From NCBI GenBank assembly GCA_947165505.1, contig CAMVAT010000013.1:16948-80947 (forward strand): DNA of 64,000 bases, in the 5' to 3' direction. Of this stretch, positions 26,253 to 33,805 are shown piece by piece. Numbering within the stretch: the first letter of the stretch is position 1; every line of letters starts with the position of its first letter. The stretch comes from an uncultured Prevotellaceae bacterium (GTDB taxonomy: Bacteria > Bacteroidota > Bacteroidia > Bacteroidales > Bacteroidaceae). The position numbers and the translations under genes were made by a program. The notes under the pieces are model-generated. The model was not told where the DNA came from. It did no database searches and saw only the letters and a list, made by a program, of their open reading frames with translations.

Positions 26253-27749
26253 TTATAATTGTTTATGTACTTCATGTCCCTCGACATAGATTGCCGAGAA
26301 GGGTCTGGCGGGACAGAGGTTTTCGCAAGCCCCGCATCCTATACATTTCTGTTCGTTGACAGCCGGTATGGGCACCGATGTCTCATCATCGGGGTCAGAG
26401 GGCACCATTTCAATCGCCTGCACTGGGCAATGCCGTGCGCAGTTGCCGCAATCGACGCCATCCCGCAGGGGGATGCAGTTTTTCGATATCACGACTGCGT
26501 GCCCTATTTGTATGCTTTGTTTCTCCTCCCTCTCTATGGGCTGGATAGCCCCTGTAGGACACACATCGGCGCACCGCGTACATTCAGGCCGGCAATACCC
26601 GCGTTCGTACGACATCACCGGTTGCATGATGGTCATCAGTCCGGCTGATGGTCTGAGCACCTGATTAGGACACTCCGACACACACAGCTGGCATCCCGTG
26701 CACCGGCGCGCCATGTTATTGGCGCTCCATGAGCCCGGAGGCGTGATGGGCGTCTGCCTTTCGGGCGCCACTTTCTCTTGTATGGCCGCCAGTCCGCCGT
26801 CCACCGTTTTCTTCTCCTGTGCGATGGCAGCCGTGGTGACGAGCGCCACACCCAAGAGGAAAGAACGTTTCGAAGCATCCACCTGCTCTTGTACTTGGTT
26901 ATCGGCAGTGGCCACCGGTGCAGCCACCCTCGCAGGTCTGCCGTACTTCAGCGCGCCGAACTTACATTTCGAGATACATTTGCCGCAAGCCACACACCGG
27001 CTATAATCCACCGTTTGGTTTTTATAATCGATGCACGACGCCTTGCAGTTTTTGGAGCACAGGCTGCAATTCTTACATTTCTCCTCAACGAAATACACCT
27101 TCAGCAGCGAGAACCGTGCCAGGAATCCGAGCAGCGTGCCCACCGGGCAGATGGTGTTGCAGTAGGTACGTCCGTTTCTCCATGCCAAGACAGCGATGAC
27201 GACAAAGGTCACCGCCGCGATGATGAAGACAGGCACACTCTTGATCCACACATCGACCGAATAGAACGAATAGCTATCCATCCTCTCAGCGATAGACGCC
27301 AGCACATTATTACCCAGCATCCACAGCGGCTGGAACAGGTTTTGCGCTATGCGCCCGAAAGAGCTGTATGGAGCGAGCAGAGACACCAACGCCCCCACCC
27401 CTGCGATAAGGGCCACGACCATGACAGCCAGCATGAGATACCTGAGCCAACTGACGGCCGGTGAATAGGTATATCTGTTTTTCTTTCTTTTCCCGGCCAT
27501 CCATGCAATGACATCTTGCATCACACCCAGCGGACAGATGACCGAGCAGTAGATGCGCCCGAAGATGAGCGTCAATACAACGAGTGCAACGATGACCACC
27601 GCGTTGAGCGCGAGCACCGCTGGCAGGAATTGCACCTTAGCCATCCATCCAAGCCAATGATGCAGCGTGCCCGTGAAATCGAGGAACAGCAGCGTGATCA
27701 GGATGAAGAACACGGCAGCCAGTAATTTTCTTGTTTTGTTTAATGACAT
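26253..27749 (-). CDS. NapH-NapG-like membrane polyferredoxin fusion
   Basis: A 498-residue electron carrier. The N-terminal half resembles NapH: several membrane segments, two 'CSVICPLG' and 'CNTICPVG' motifs, then two ferredoxin-like motifs ('CKNCSLCSKNC', 'CVACGKCISKC'). At about 280 a second signal-like anchor ('KRSFLLGVALVTTAAIAQ') precedes a NapG-like domain with four [4Fe-4S] motifs ('CTGCQLCVSEC', 'CTRCADVC', 'CGNCARHC', 'CIGCGACENLC'). The expected path is quinol to clusters to an exported acceptor. The start 27749 is favoured: it is one base after the tatC stop, while the upstream Met at 27779 lies inside tatC. Confidence 0.9.
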   Translation of the reverse strand: MSLNKTRKLLAAVFFILITLLFLDFTGTLHHWLGWMAKVQFLPAVLALNAVVIVALVVLTLIFGRIYCSVICPLGVMQDVIAWMAGKRKKNRYTYSPAVSWLRYLMLAVMVVALIAGVGALVSLLAPYSSFGRIAQNLFQPLWMLGNNVLASIAERMDSYSFYSVDVWIKSVPVFIIAAVTFVVIAVLAWRNGRTYCNTICPVGTLLGFLARFSLLKVYFVEEKCKNCSLCSKNCKASCIDYKNQTVDYSRCVACGKCISKCKFGALKYGRPARVAAPVATADNQVQEQVDASKRSFLLGVALVTTAAIAQEKKTVDGGLAAIQEKVAPERQTPITPPGSWSANNMARRCTGCQLCVSECPNQVLRPSAGLMTIMQPVMSYERGYCRPECTRCADVCPTGAIQPIEREEKQSIQIGHAVVISKNCIPLRDGVDCGNCARHCPVQAIEMVPSDPDDETSVPIPAVNEQKCIGCGACENLCPARPFSAIYVEGHEVHKQL

Positions 27750-27750
27750 A

Positions 27751-28506
27751 TCAATCTTGTTTTTGTATAAAAGCGACAATAGCGATAGCGCCCTCGTAGA
27801 GCAGCCATATCGGCAAAGCCACGATCAGCATCGTAAAGAGGTCTGCAGTGGGAGTGATCAACGCCGCCATGAAAAGGATGACGACCACAGCATGGCGGCG
27901 GTATCTCTTCATGACACCTTTAGTAATCAGCCCCCATTTAGCGAGCAGCGCCGCCACCACCGGCAATTCAAAGATGACGCCAATGAGCAGGCACATCATC
28001 GCGAGCGTATCGGCATAGGAGTCGAGCGTGAGCATATTGGCCACCTCTTCGCTCACCTGATAGGTACCGAGGAATCTGACCGTCAGCGGAAAGACCATGA
28101 AATAGTTGACCAGCGTGCCGACGATAAACATCAGATATGCCGCGCCGATAATGATCACCGTGTATTTCCGCTCATGGCGATACAGCGCCGGCGAGATGAA
28201 GCAGAACAGTTGATACAAGATAAAAGGCGAAGCCGCCAGACACCCCATATACGCCGCCATGCGCAGATGCACCATGAACTGCTCAGTGAGCTGTGTATTG
28301 ATGAGACGGATGTGAAACGGTTCGGTGCCCAAGAGCCGGTAGGTGATGAAGTCGCTACTTGAGGGAGCAAGCACCACATCAAAGAGCAGCTCTTTGCATG
28401 CGAAGGCGACACCTGTAGTGACAGCCACGACCGCCAACACCCTGAACAGCACCCCTCTGAGTTCATCCAGATGTTCCCAGAAGGTCATATTCTTCTCATC
28501 GCTCAT
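27751..28506 (-). CDS. tatC: Twin-arginine translocase subunit TatC
   Basis: A 251-residue receptor and core subunit of the Tat pathway. It has six membrane segments and conserved 'MTFWEHLDELRGVLFR' near the N-terminus (the HLxELR motif), the Phe/Pro-rich 'ASPFILYQLFCFISPALYRHERKY' loop, and 'FELPVVAALLAKWGLI'. It lies 11 bp after tatA and directly before the polyferredoxin gene. The following genes carry twin-arginine substrates, so the operon couples machinery with cargo. Confidence 0.96.
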   Translation of the reverse strand: MSDEKNMTFWEHLDELRGVLFRVLAVVAVTTGVAFACKELLFDVVLAPSSSDFITYRLLGTEPFHIRLINTQLTEQFMVHLRMAAYMGCLAASPFILYQLFCFISPALYRHERKYTVIIIGAAYLMFIVGTLVNYFMVFPLTVRFLGTYQVSEEVANMLTLDSYADTLAMMCLLIGVIFELPVVAALLAKWGLITKGVMKRYRRHAVVVILFMAALITPTADLFTMLIVALPIWLLYEGAIAIVAFIQKQD

Positions 28507-28517
28507 CTAAACCGCCG

Positions 28518-28706
28518 TTACTCTTTTTTCCCTTCCACAGGTTTCTGCTCCTTATCGGCCTCATCCTCTATTCCCCCTATCCCGTCTTTAAAACTCTTCA
28601 CGCCTTTACCCAGCCCTTTCATCATCTCTGGAATTTTTTTCCCTCCGAAGAGCAAGAGAATGACAAAAGCAATAAAAATGATTTCCGGCAATCTCAGTCC
28701 AAACAT
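28518..28706 (-). CDS. tatA: Twin-arginine translocase subunit TatA
   Basis: A 62-residue pore-forming Tat subunit: one N-terminal membrane helix ('LPEIIFIAFVILLLFGGKKI'), the FGxKKIPE-type hinge, an amphipathic helix ('MMKGLGKGVKSFKDGI') and an acidic tail. First gene of the six-gene operon. Confidence 0.95.
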   Translation of the reverse strand: MFGLRLPEIIFIAFVILLLFGGKKIPEMMKGLGKGVKSFKDGIGGIEDEADKEQKPVEGKKE

Positions 28707-28740
28707 AATAGAATAATATTTTGTTAATACCTTGAAGTTG

Positions 28741-28748
28741 CAAATTTA
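28741..28748 (-). promoter_or_regulatory. Candidate -7 box of the tat operon
   Basis: TAAATTTG on the minus strand, 35 bases before tatA. No clear -33 TTTG. Confidence 0.4.
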
Positions 28749-28812
28749 AAGAAAAAAAACGAACTACCCATCATTTTTTAGAAAAAACATCTAAAAATTA
28801 CACAAAACTTCG

Positions 28813-28820
28813 TACCTTCG
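28813..28820 (+). promoter_or_regulatory. Weak candidate -7 box before the Lys/Asp-repeat gene
   Basis: TACCTTCG, one base off TAnnTTTG, 20 bases before the ATG at 28841. No -33 partner seen. Confidence 0.3.
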
Positions 28821-28840
28821 CAGAAAATTTCGATTTTGGA

Positions 28841-29953
28841 ATGAAACGAAAACTCAGCAACCGCCAAGTGACCTATTTAGGAGTGCTGATTGGCCTATTG
28901 ATCAGCGGCGGCATTTTTGGTCTTTGGAGTGCGGTCAGACATATCCATGCCGAAGAAGAGCGCGAACAAGTAGAGAAGGACTCTGTGCGCACGGTATATC
29001 GTGAGCACCTGGCAGCGGAGGTAGCCAAGGAGCAGGCCATCCAAGACTCCATCGACACCTACCAAAACACCCACTCGTCGGCCGTGATAGCCAGCCGTAT
29101 GCAAGTGATACTGTCTGACGAATTGAAGCACGCCAACCAGCGCCCCTATTACGATAAATACCGAACGGAGGATTTTAAGAGCGATTTACAAGAAGTGATC
29201 GCGTTTGACAAGACTCCCCGTGAAGAGAAGCCCGGTATGACCTTCCGCGACATCCCGTTCTACCAGTGGATACCGGCCAAGATGATCCGCGACTTGATGA
29301 TTAAGCGCATATACTATGTGACCAATGAGCGCGCGCGCGTGGACGTGCGGTATCTCGTGAAGCGCGTGGAAAAGATCAAAGAAGAAGACGACAAAGAGCG
29401 TGACACCACGTACTATGAACAAAAGACTGCCACCTATCACCTGGCCTATCAAGACGGCGAGTGGATGGTTGACGACCGCATGGTGGATTTCCTGTCGGAG
29501 CGCGAGGCCTTCAAACGGTATATGGAAGGAGAGTATTTCATCGACCCTGTGGAAGAGGAGCTCGCCGACTCATTGGCCGCAGACTCGCTCATGCGGCTAT
29601 TGGATTCGCATGACGGGGCAGACCAGGAGAGACCTGTCGCCAAAAAAAAAGACGAGCCCAAGAAAGCCGACGTGAAAAAGAAAGACGAGCCCAAGAAGAG
29701 CGACAACAAGAAGAATGACGTGAAGAAGAACGACACGAAAAAGAAAGACGAGTCAAAGAGCAATGACAAGAAGAAAACCGACACGAAAAAGAACGACGTG
29801 AAGAAGAACGACACGAAAAAGAACGACGTGAAGAAGAACGACTCAAAAAAGAGCGACACGAAGAAAAACGATGTGAAGAAGAACGATACGAAAAAGAAAG
29901 AAGAGCCCAAGAAGAAAAGCGACACCAAAACGAGCCCAACAACAAAAAAATGA
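28841..29953 (+). CDS. Membrane-anchored protein with Lys/Asp repeat tail
   Basis: A 370-residue protein. It has one N-terminal membrane anchor (about 12-30, 'GVLIGLLISGGIFGLW'), a soluble region of 230 residues with no recognised domain, and a tail from about residue 267 to the end built from KKND(V/T), KKDEP and KKSD units. The tail is strongly charged and disordered. It could bind a polyanion or span the cell wall (inference). The gene overlaps the next lipoprotein gene by 4 bp (ATGA). Confidence 0.75.
   Translation: MKRKLSNRQVTYLGVLIGLLISGGIFGLWSAVRHIHAEEEREQVEKDSVRTVYREHLAAEVAKEQAIQDSIDTYQNTHSSAVIASRMQVILSDELKHANQRPYYDKYRTEDFKSDLQEVIAFDKTPREEKPGMTFRDIPFYQWIPAKMIRDLMIKRIYYVTNERARVDVRYLVKRVEKIKEEDDKERDTTYYEQKTATYHLAYQDGEWMVDDRMVDFLSEREAFKRYMEGEYFIDPVEEELADSLAADSLMRLLDSHDGADQERPVAKKKDEPKKADVKKKDEPKKSDNKKNDVKKNDTKKKDESKSNDKKKTDTKKNDVKKNDTKKNDVKKNDSKKSDTKKNDVKKNDTKKKEEPKKKSDTKTSPTTKK
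29640..29950 (+). repeat. Lys/Asp-coding repeat tract
   Basis: Degenerate 12-15-base units (AAGAAGAACGAC-like) encode the KKND(V/T) tail. Purine-rich on the coding strand. Confidence 0.7.
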
Positions 29954-30489
29954 AATCAGCCATCTATACCGTCATCGCAGCCATGATGCTGCTGAGCATT
30001 GCCACGGGTTGCCGTACTGACAAGCGCACAGACGACTCCAAGTGGAAGCCGTGGGCAGAGACCGACGAAGAGCATCCCTTGGGTATCGACAGCACCGATA
30101 CCGACAGCACATCCGCATTGACAGACACGTTGGCAGCCGACAGTGCTTTGGCGGCCGACTCCGCCGCCATCTCCGACAGTCTGCAGTCGGCTTCGCCCCG
30201 TGGCTCTCATCACGTGCTGCACGGCCGAGCCGGCACAAAAGACATCTACTTGAATTTCAGCACCATCAACGGTTCGCACCTCATGGGCAATGCCGTCATC
30301 GACGGCCGTTCGACAGAAATAACAGGCACCACCGAGACATCAGGAACGCGTGAGCACATCGTCATTCTGGAACCACGAGCCATGCGCGACAGCACCCGTT
30401 TCCGCATCGAGGCCACATCCACCGACACAGGTTATGAGGGCACCTACACCGAAGGCACCCTTAGCCATCCCGTCACGCTGACGCCTTAA
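29950..30489 (+). CDS. Predicted lipoprotein
   Basis: A 179-residue protein with a lipoprotein signal ('MLLSIATGCRTDK', Cys21), a long Ser/Thr/Ala/Asp-rich linker with DS and DT repeats (about 48-80), and a C-terminal beta-rich domain ('AGTKDIYLNFSTINGSHLMG'). I do not recognise the family. It is coupled by ATGA overlap to the Lys/Asp-tail protein, suggesting one envelope unit. Confidence 0.75.
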   Translation: MKSAIYTVIAAMMLLSIATGCRTDKRTDDSKWKPWAETDEEHPLGIDSTDTDSTSALTDTLAADSALAADSAAISDSLQSASPRGSHHVLHGRAGTKDIYLNFSTINGSHLMGNAVIDGRSTEITGTTETSGTREHIVILEPRAMRDSTRFRIEATSTDTGYEGTYTEGTLSHPVTLTP

Positions 30490-30553
30490 TATACAACGGC
30501 TTAACCGGCTATTGCAAGCAACCAAGTAGCAGGCAGTTAAGCCCGCCAGAGCC

Positions 30554-30754
30554 TTACTTGTTGTTCCTTGGTTTTCTGAAATTATTCCCGATGAGGAACA
30601 AGAGCAGTCCCAAGCCCACCCACAAGACGAGATAAAGGATGAATTTATGCGTCTCGCTTCCCGGTCGGCTATTATACATAAAACTCATGACTGCACCGCC
30701 CACAGCGATAACCGCTCCGAGCACCATATTGATAATACCAATTGTCTTTCTCAT
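30554..30754 (-). CDS. Small two-helix membrane protein
   Basis: A 66-residue protein with two hydrophobic segments (about 5-27 and 39-57) joined by a short polar loop 'YNSRPGSETHK'. I do not recognise it. It has its own full promoter, which supports a real gene. Confidence 0.7.
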   Translation of the reverse strand: MRKTIGIINMVLGAVIAVGGAVMSFMYNSRPGSETHKFILYLVLWVGLGLLLFLIGNNFRKPRNNK

Positions 30755-30783
30755 AACAAAAAGCTATTCATTAAAAAACGATA

Positions 30784-30816
30784 CAAAATTAAGAAAAAAA
30801 GAGAAACATCCTCAAA
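30784..30816 (-). promoter_or_regulatory. Promoter of the small membrane protein gene
   Basis: Minus-strand TTTG (30816-30813), 21-base spacer, TAATTTTG (30791-30784). Confidence 0.65.
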
Positions 30817-30833
30817 AAATTGCGAGAAAAAAC

Positions 30834-30841
30834 TAACTTTG
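30834..30841 (+). promoter_or_regulatory. Candidate -7 box of the thioredoxin-esterase gene
   Basis: TAACTTTG followed by CA, 38 bases before the start. No -33 box found. Confidence 0.45.
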
Positions 30842-30879
30842 CATAAAAAATTCTCTTTACCTGCTTAAACATCCTGATT

Positions 30880-32211
30880 ATGAAGAAACAATCAACCCTC
30901 TTTTCGCTGTTATTTGTGGCATTCATACTGTTGGGCGCCACAAAGGCCCACGCCCAGATGACCATATCGGACGCCGACACCAAATACGCCACGACCCTGC
31001 TTCAGCCGGGCACGCCCATGCCCGACTTCAAGTTAAAGACGCTGGATGGCAAGACATTCAAATCCAGCCAATTACGCGGCAAGTATGTCGTATTGGATTT
31101 CTGGGCCTCGTGGTGTCCCGACTGTAGGAAAGACATCCCCAACATGCTCAGGATGTACGAGCGTTTTCACGGAGCTGGCGTAGAGTTTGTAGGCATCTCG
31201 TTCGATACCGACCGCGAGGCATGGCGTCAGGCCGTAGAGCGATACGGCATCCCCTACGTACAATTGAGCGACCTGAAGAAGAAAGACGAGTCGTCGGTGG
31301 CCCGTATGTTTGGTGTGCAGTGGATACCCTCGCTATACCTTATCAACCCCGAGGGCAAGGTAGAGATAGCCACGGTGCTCTCCGACAAGATAGAGCGCCG
31401 CTTATACGAAGGGATAGACAGTTCGACCAAGCCCGAGCAAGAGACAGAGCGTGTGTGGATAGACGGTGCGCGCGGCCGTCTGTCGGGCATCATCCAACGG
31501 CCCCGGCTCGCAGCCGGCGAGCGGTGTCCGATGGTCGTATTCTGCCACGGCTTCGGCGGCACCAAAGAAGGCCCGCTGTTTGAGATCATCGCCGACAGCC
31601 TCGTGGCTCACGGCATCGCGTCTATCCGCTTCGACTTCAACGGTCATGGCGAGAGCGAGGGCGACTTTCAAGACATGACGGTACCCAACGAGATAGAAGA
31701 TGCCAAGCATGTGATTGCCTATGTGAGCGACCTGCGCTACGTGGACGGTATTGCCCTTGTGGGGCACTCCCAAGGAGGTGTGGTGGCAGGCATGACCGCG
31801 GGTGAGCTGGGCAGCGACATCATCCGTAGCGTGGTGTTGATGGCCCCCGCCGCCGTACTGCGCGACGATGCCATCCGTGGCAGCACGATGGGAGCGATGT
31901 ACGACCCCTTAGACCCGCCTGCCTTTGTAGAACTGTTTGGCGGCGCCAAGAAATTAGGCCGCGAGTATATCAAGAGTGCTTTCACCCTGCCCATCTACGA
32001 GACCTCGGCGCGCTACAGCGGACCGGCACTGATCGTGCATGGCACCGGCGACCGTGTGGTGCCCTACACCTATGGTGAGCGCTACCATGCCCTCTGGCCT
32101 GGCAGTGAGCTGGTTATCCTCGATGCTTTCGACCATGGCTTTAGCCAGAACATCTACCGCACCGACGATATAGTAAGCCGGTATCTGATTCAACAGTTGG
32201 GCCGGAGATGA
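30880..32211 (+). CDS. Exported thioredoxin-like / alpha-beta hydrolase (cinnamoyl-esterase-like) fusion
   Basis: A 443-residue fusion. Signal peptide 1-25 (AHA-QM). Residues about 42-165 form a TlpA/AhpC-TSA thioredoxin-like domain with the active-site WCPDC (Trp78, Cys79, Cys82) and cis-Pro segment 'WIPSLYLI'. Residues about 195-440 are a serine alpha/beta hydrolase of the feruloyl or cinnamoyl esterase type: nucleophile Ser297 in GHSQGG, Asp391 in 'HGTGDRVVP', His419 in 'DAFDHGFS'. Both active sites look intact. It is likely periplasmic. The esterase half fits release of ferulate from xylan, in keeping with xylA/xylB and the GH3 gene, but a general acyl-esterase or peptidase role is possible. 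Confidence 0.9.
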   Translation: MKKQSTLFSLLFVAFILLGATKAHAQMTISDADTKYATTLLQPGTPMPDFKLKTLDGKTFKSSQLRGKYVVLDFWASWCPDCRKDIPNMLRMYERFHGAGVEFVGISFDTDREAWRQAVERYGIPYVQLSDLKKKDESSVARMFGVQWIPSLYLINPEGKVEIATVLSDKIERRLYEGIDSSTKPEQETERVWIDGARGRLSGIIQRPRLAAGERCPMVVFCHGFGGTKEGPLFEIIADSLVAHGIASIRFDFNGHGESEGDFQDMTVPNEIEDAKHVIAYVSDLRYVDGIALVGHSQGGVVAGMTAGELGSDIIRSVVLMAPAAVLRDDAIRGSTMGAMYDPLDPPAFVELFGGAKKLGREYIKSAFTLPIYETSARYSGPALIVHGTGDRVVPYTYGERYHALWPGSELVILDAFDHGFSQNIYRTDDIVSRYLIQQLGRR

Positions 32212-32231
32212 AGCAGAGAGCACATCAAACA

Positions 32232-32274
32232 AACGATAATAGGGACAAGGCAAGACCTTGTCCCTATTATCGTT
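32232..32274. terminator. Bidirectional terminator after the esterase fusion
   Basis: A 19-bp stem: AACGATAATAGGGACAAGG with CCTTGTCCCTATTATCGTT and a 5-base loop, followed by ATTAAG. The core TAGGGACA(A/G)GG resembles the hairpin at 9807-9826. Confidence 0.8.
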
Positions 32275-32310
32275 ATTAAGAACTTCAAATAGAACGGGAA
32301 ACGCCGTCAA

Positions 32311-32751
32311 TTACTTGACGATGATGATTTCGGCGGCTCTGAGCACCCTGCCGTCGCGCACGAATCCCTCTTTTTGCACAGCGACGACCGTCCCCGGCTT
32401 CTTTGAGGAGTCTCTCTCTTGCCCCACAACAATACATTCATTCTCATTGTATCGTCCTTCGGGGAACTCCACTCTTTTGACCCCGTATTTCTCGAGCAGT
32501 TCGAGTGTTTTCTTTTTTGCCTCCAGCAACCGTGTAATCGCCCTCATCGAAATCTGGCTTTGGTCGAGCCCTCTCTGTTTGATGGTTTCCTGCGCCCAGT
32601 CGAAGGTGTCGATGATTTGCAGGAAATCGGCCAGCATCTCATCCACGCTGTCTTGCTGCGCCGCGATCTGCTGCTCATTTCTATGTTTTAGTGCCAGGTT
32701 TTCGTTTTGCAGTCTCGCCACGAGTCCTGCTATTTCATTGATTGTATTCAT
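32311..32751 (-). CDS. Short GrpE-like protein
   Basis: A 146-residue protein. It has an N-terminal coiled coil ('ARLQNENLALKHRNEQQIAA') and a C-terminal head ('LLEKYGVKRVEFPEGRYNEN', 'GTVVAVQKEGFVRDGRVLRA') that keeps the GrpE pattern around GTVxxVxxxGY..xxRVLRPAxV. It is shorter than a normal GrpE (about 180-200) and is probably not the main DnaK exchange factor, since no dnaJ or dnaK is near. It is cotranscribed with the zinc-ribbon/LysM gene. Confidence 0.7.
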   Translation of the reverse strand: MNTINEIAGLVARLQNENLALKHRNEQQIAAQQDSVDEMLADFLQIIDTFDWAQETIKQRGLDQSQISMRAITRLLEAKKKTLELLEKYGVKRVEFPEGRYNENECIVVGQERDSSKKPGTVVAVQKEGFVRDGRVLRAAEIIIVK

Positions 32752-32781
32752 ATTGTCAGATCTTCACTTCAAGATATTCAT

Positions 32782-33378
32782 TTATTGCACCCGTATGGAG
32801 TCGCCTATCGACAGGCTGCTTGATTTCTTTTTGGGGTTGAGCTTTTCGATGTCTTTGACATGGTTTTTATCGCCGAACACCTTTTGACTGATCTTTTGGT
32901 AGGTGTCGCCGGGCTGTACGACCACGTATTTCACCGATCCGTCGGTTGCGGCGCCTTGGGCATTGCCTTGATTCTCCACTTTCTCGTTGGCAGTGCCGGC
33001 GGCAGGCTCTTGTTTTTTAGCCGCATCACCCGCGGCAGGTGTCATTGGAGCCTTGAGTGTAGGGTCAAGCTGCCTTTTCAGGTCATTGACGTTCTCTTGC
33101 AGCCCTTTGATCGAGTCTCTGAGCGCCTCCACCTGTTTGCTGTCGCCCTTACCGCCAGCCGATGCGCTCATCAGGGCGAATATCACGGCGGCGAGAATGG
33201 CCACGATGGCTATCGGCTTCCAAATATTCCGTTTGTCAGCCTGCTCCTCTCTGAGTTCATCGAGCAATTGATATATCTTTAAGTCGCTGCCGCAATTGGG
33301 GCATTTCGGGTTTTCTTCGTCTTGGTAATGGTGAATATCACCTTTTCCGCATACGGGACATGTAAATTGGTCTGCCAT
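32782..33378 (-). CDS. Zinc-ribbon, membrane-spanning LysM-domain protein
   Basis: A 198-residue protein from the start at 33378 (MADQFTCPVCG). A zinc ribbon (CPVC and CPNC) is followed by one membrane segment (about 55-77, 'PIAIVAILAAVIFALMSA'), a coiled coil, an Ala/Pro-rich linker and a C-terminal LysM domain ('VVVQPGDTYQKISQKVFGD'). The topology is cytoplasmic zinc ribbon and periplasmic peptidoglycan-binding LysM. An alternative ATG at 33402 lies within a CACCT/AGGTG inverted repeat and is less likely. It precedes the GrpE-like gene by 30 bp. Confidence 0.85.
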   Translation of the reverse strand: MADQFTCPVCGKGDIHHYQDEENPKCPNCGSDLKIYQLLDELREEQADKRNIWKPIAIVAILAAVIFALMSASAGGKGDSKQVEALRDSIKGLQENVNDLKRQLDPTLKAPMTPAAGDAAKKQEPAAGTANEKVENQGNAQGAATDGSVKYVVVQPGDTYQKISQKVFGDKNHVKDIEKLNPKKKSSSLSIGDSIRVQ

Positions 33379-33447
33379 AATTGTTTGTTCATCACCTACC
33401 ATAGCAGGTGAATTTGAAATTTCTGATTTAAATTATATATTTGGGTG

Positions 33448-33455
33448 CAAAGTTA
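33448..33455 (-). promoter_or_regulatory. Candidate -7 box of the LysM gene
   Basis: TAACTTTG on the minus strand, about 63 bases before the chosen start at 33378. No -33 partner at normal spacing. Confidence 0.45.
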
Positions 33456-33553
33456 ATAAAAAAAAAGTAGGCAGTTCATTTTTTCTCTTGAAATATGCTG
33501 TTTTTCTAAAAATTTTTTGATGTTGCTCAACTATGGGGGCAGGCTACGACTCT

Positions 33554-33630
33554 CCTTTCAATAAGATAGGCTGCATCTCGGAAATAAAAATGAAAAAAAA
33601 GTTTTTTTCATTTTGTATTTCACTCGATTT
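33554..33630 (+). repeat. 77-base direct repeat, copy 1
   Basis: Identical to 33701-33777. Each copy contains a palindrome AAAATGAAAAAAA / TTTTTTTCATTTT. Copy 1 is followed by unrelated sequence with no promoter. Confidence 0.95.
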
Positions 33631-33700
33631 AGATAAATATCTCACGCTCGAAAATGAAAAATTCTTTTCATTTTACTTGCTTAATCGATATTTTGCACTA

Positions 33701-33777
33701 CCTTTCAATAAGATAGGCTGCATCTCGGAAATAAAAATGAAAAAAAAGTTTTTTTCATTTTGTATTTCACTCGATTT
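33701..33777 (+). repeat. 77-base direct repeat, copy 2, carries the -33 box
   Basis: Identical to copy 1. Its end supplies the TTTG -33 element of the barrel-gene promoter. A third, degenerate portion at about 33651-33705 (AAAATGAAAAATTC..TTTTCATTTTAC) resembles the palindrome. Confidence 0.95.
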
Positions 33778-33789
33778 GCACTACCTTTG
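33759..33789 (+). promoter_or_regulatory. Promoter of the outer-membrane barrel gene
   Basis: TTTG at 33759-33762, 19-base spacer, TACCTTTG at 33782-33789. Start codon 17 bases later. Confidence 0.75.
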
Positions 33790-33805
33790 CAGAAAATTTA
33801 CCATT

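Larger units (their letters stand above)
33403..33805. other. 403-base gap carrying direct repeats and promoters
   Basis: Between divergent genes. It holds the LysM -7 box, two perfect 77-base repeats (33554-33630 and 33701-33777) and the barrel-gene promoter. Any coding frame here is made of the repeats and is not a gene. Confidence 0.7.

Noticed and set aside
33533..33805. N-terminal extension of the barrel protein through the 77-base repeats
   Set aside because: It would place two repeat copies and the promoter in the coding sequence and would destroy the signal peptide.
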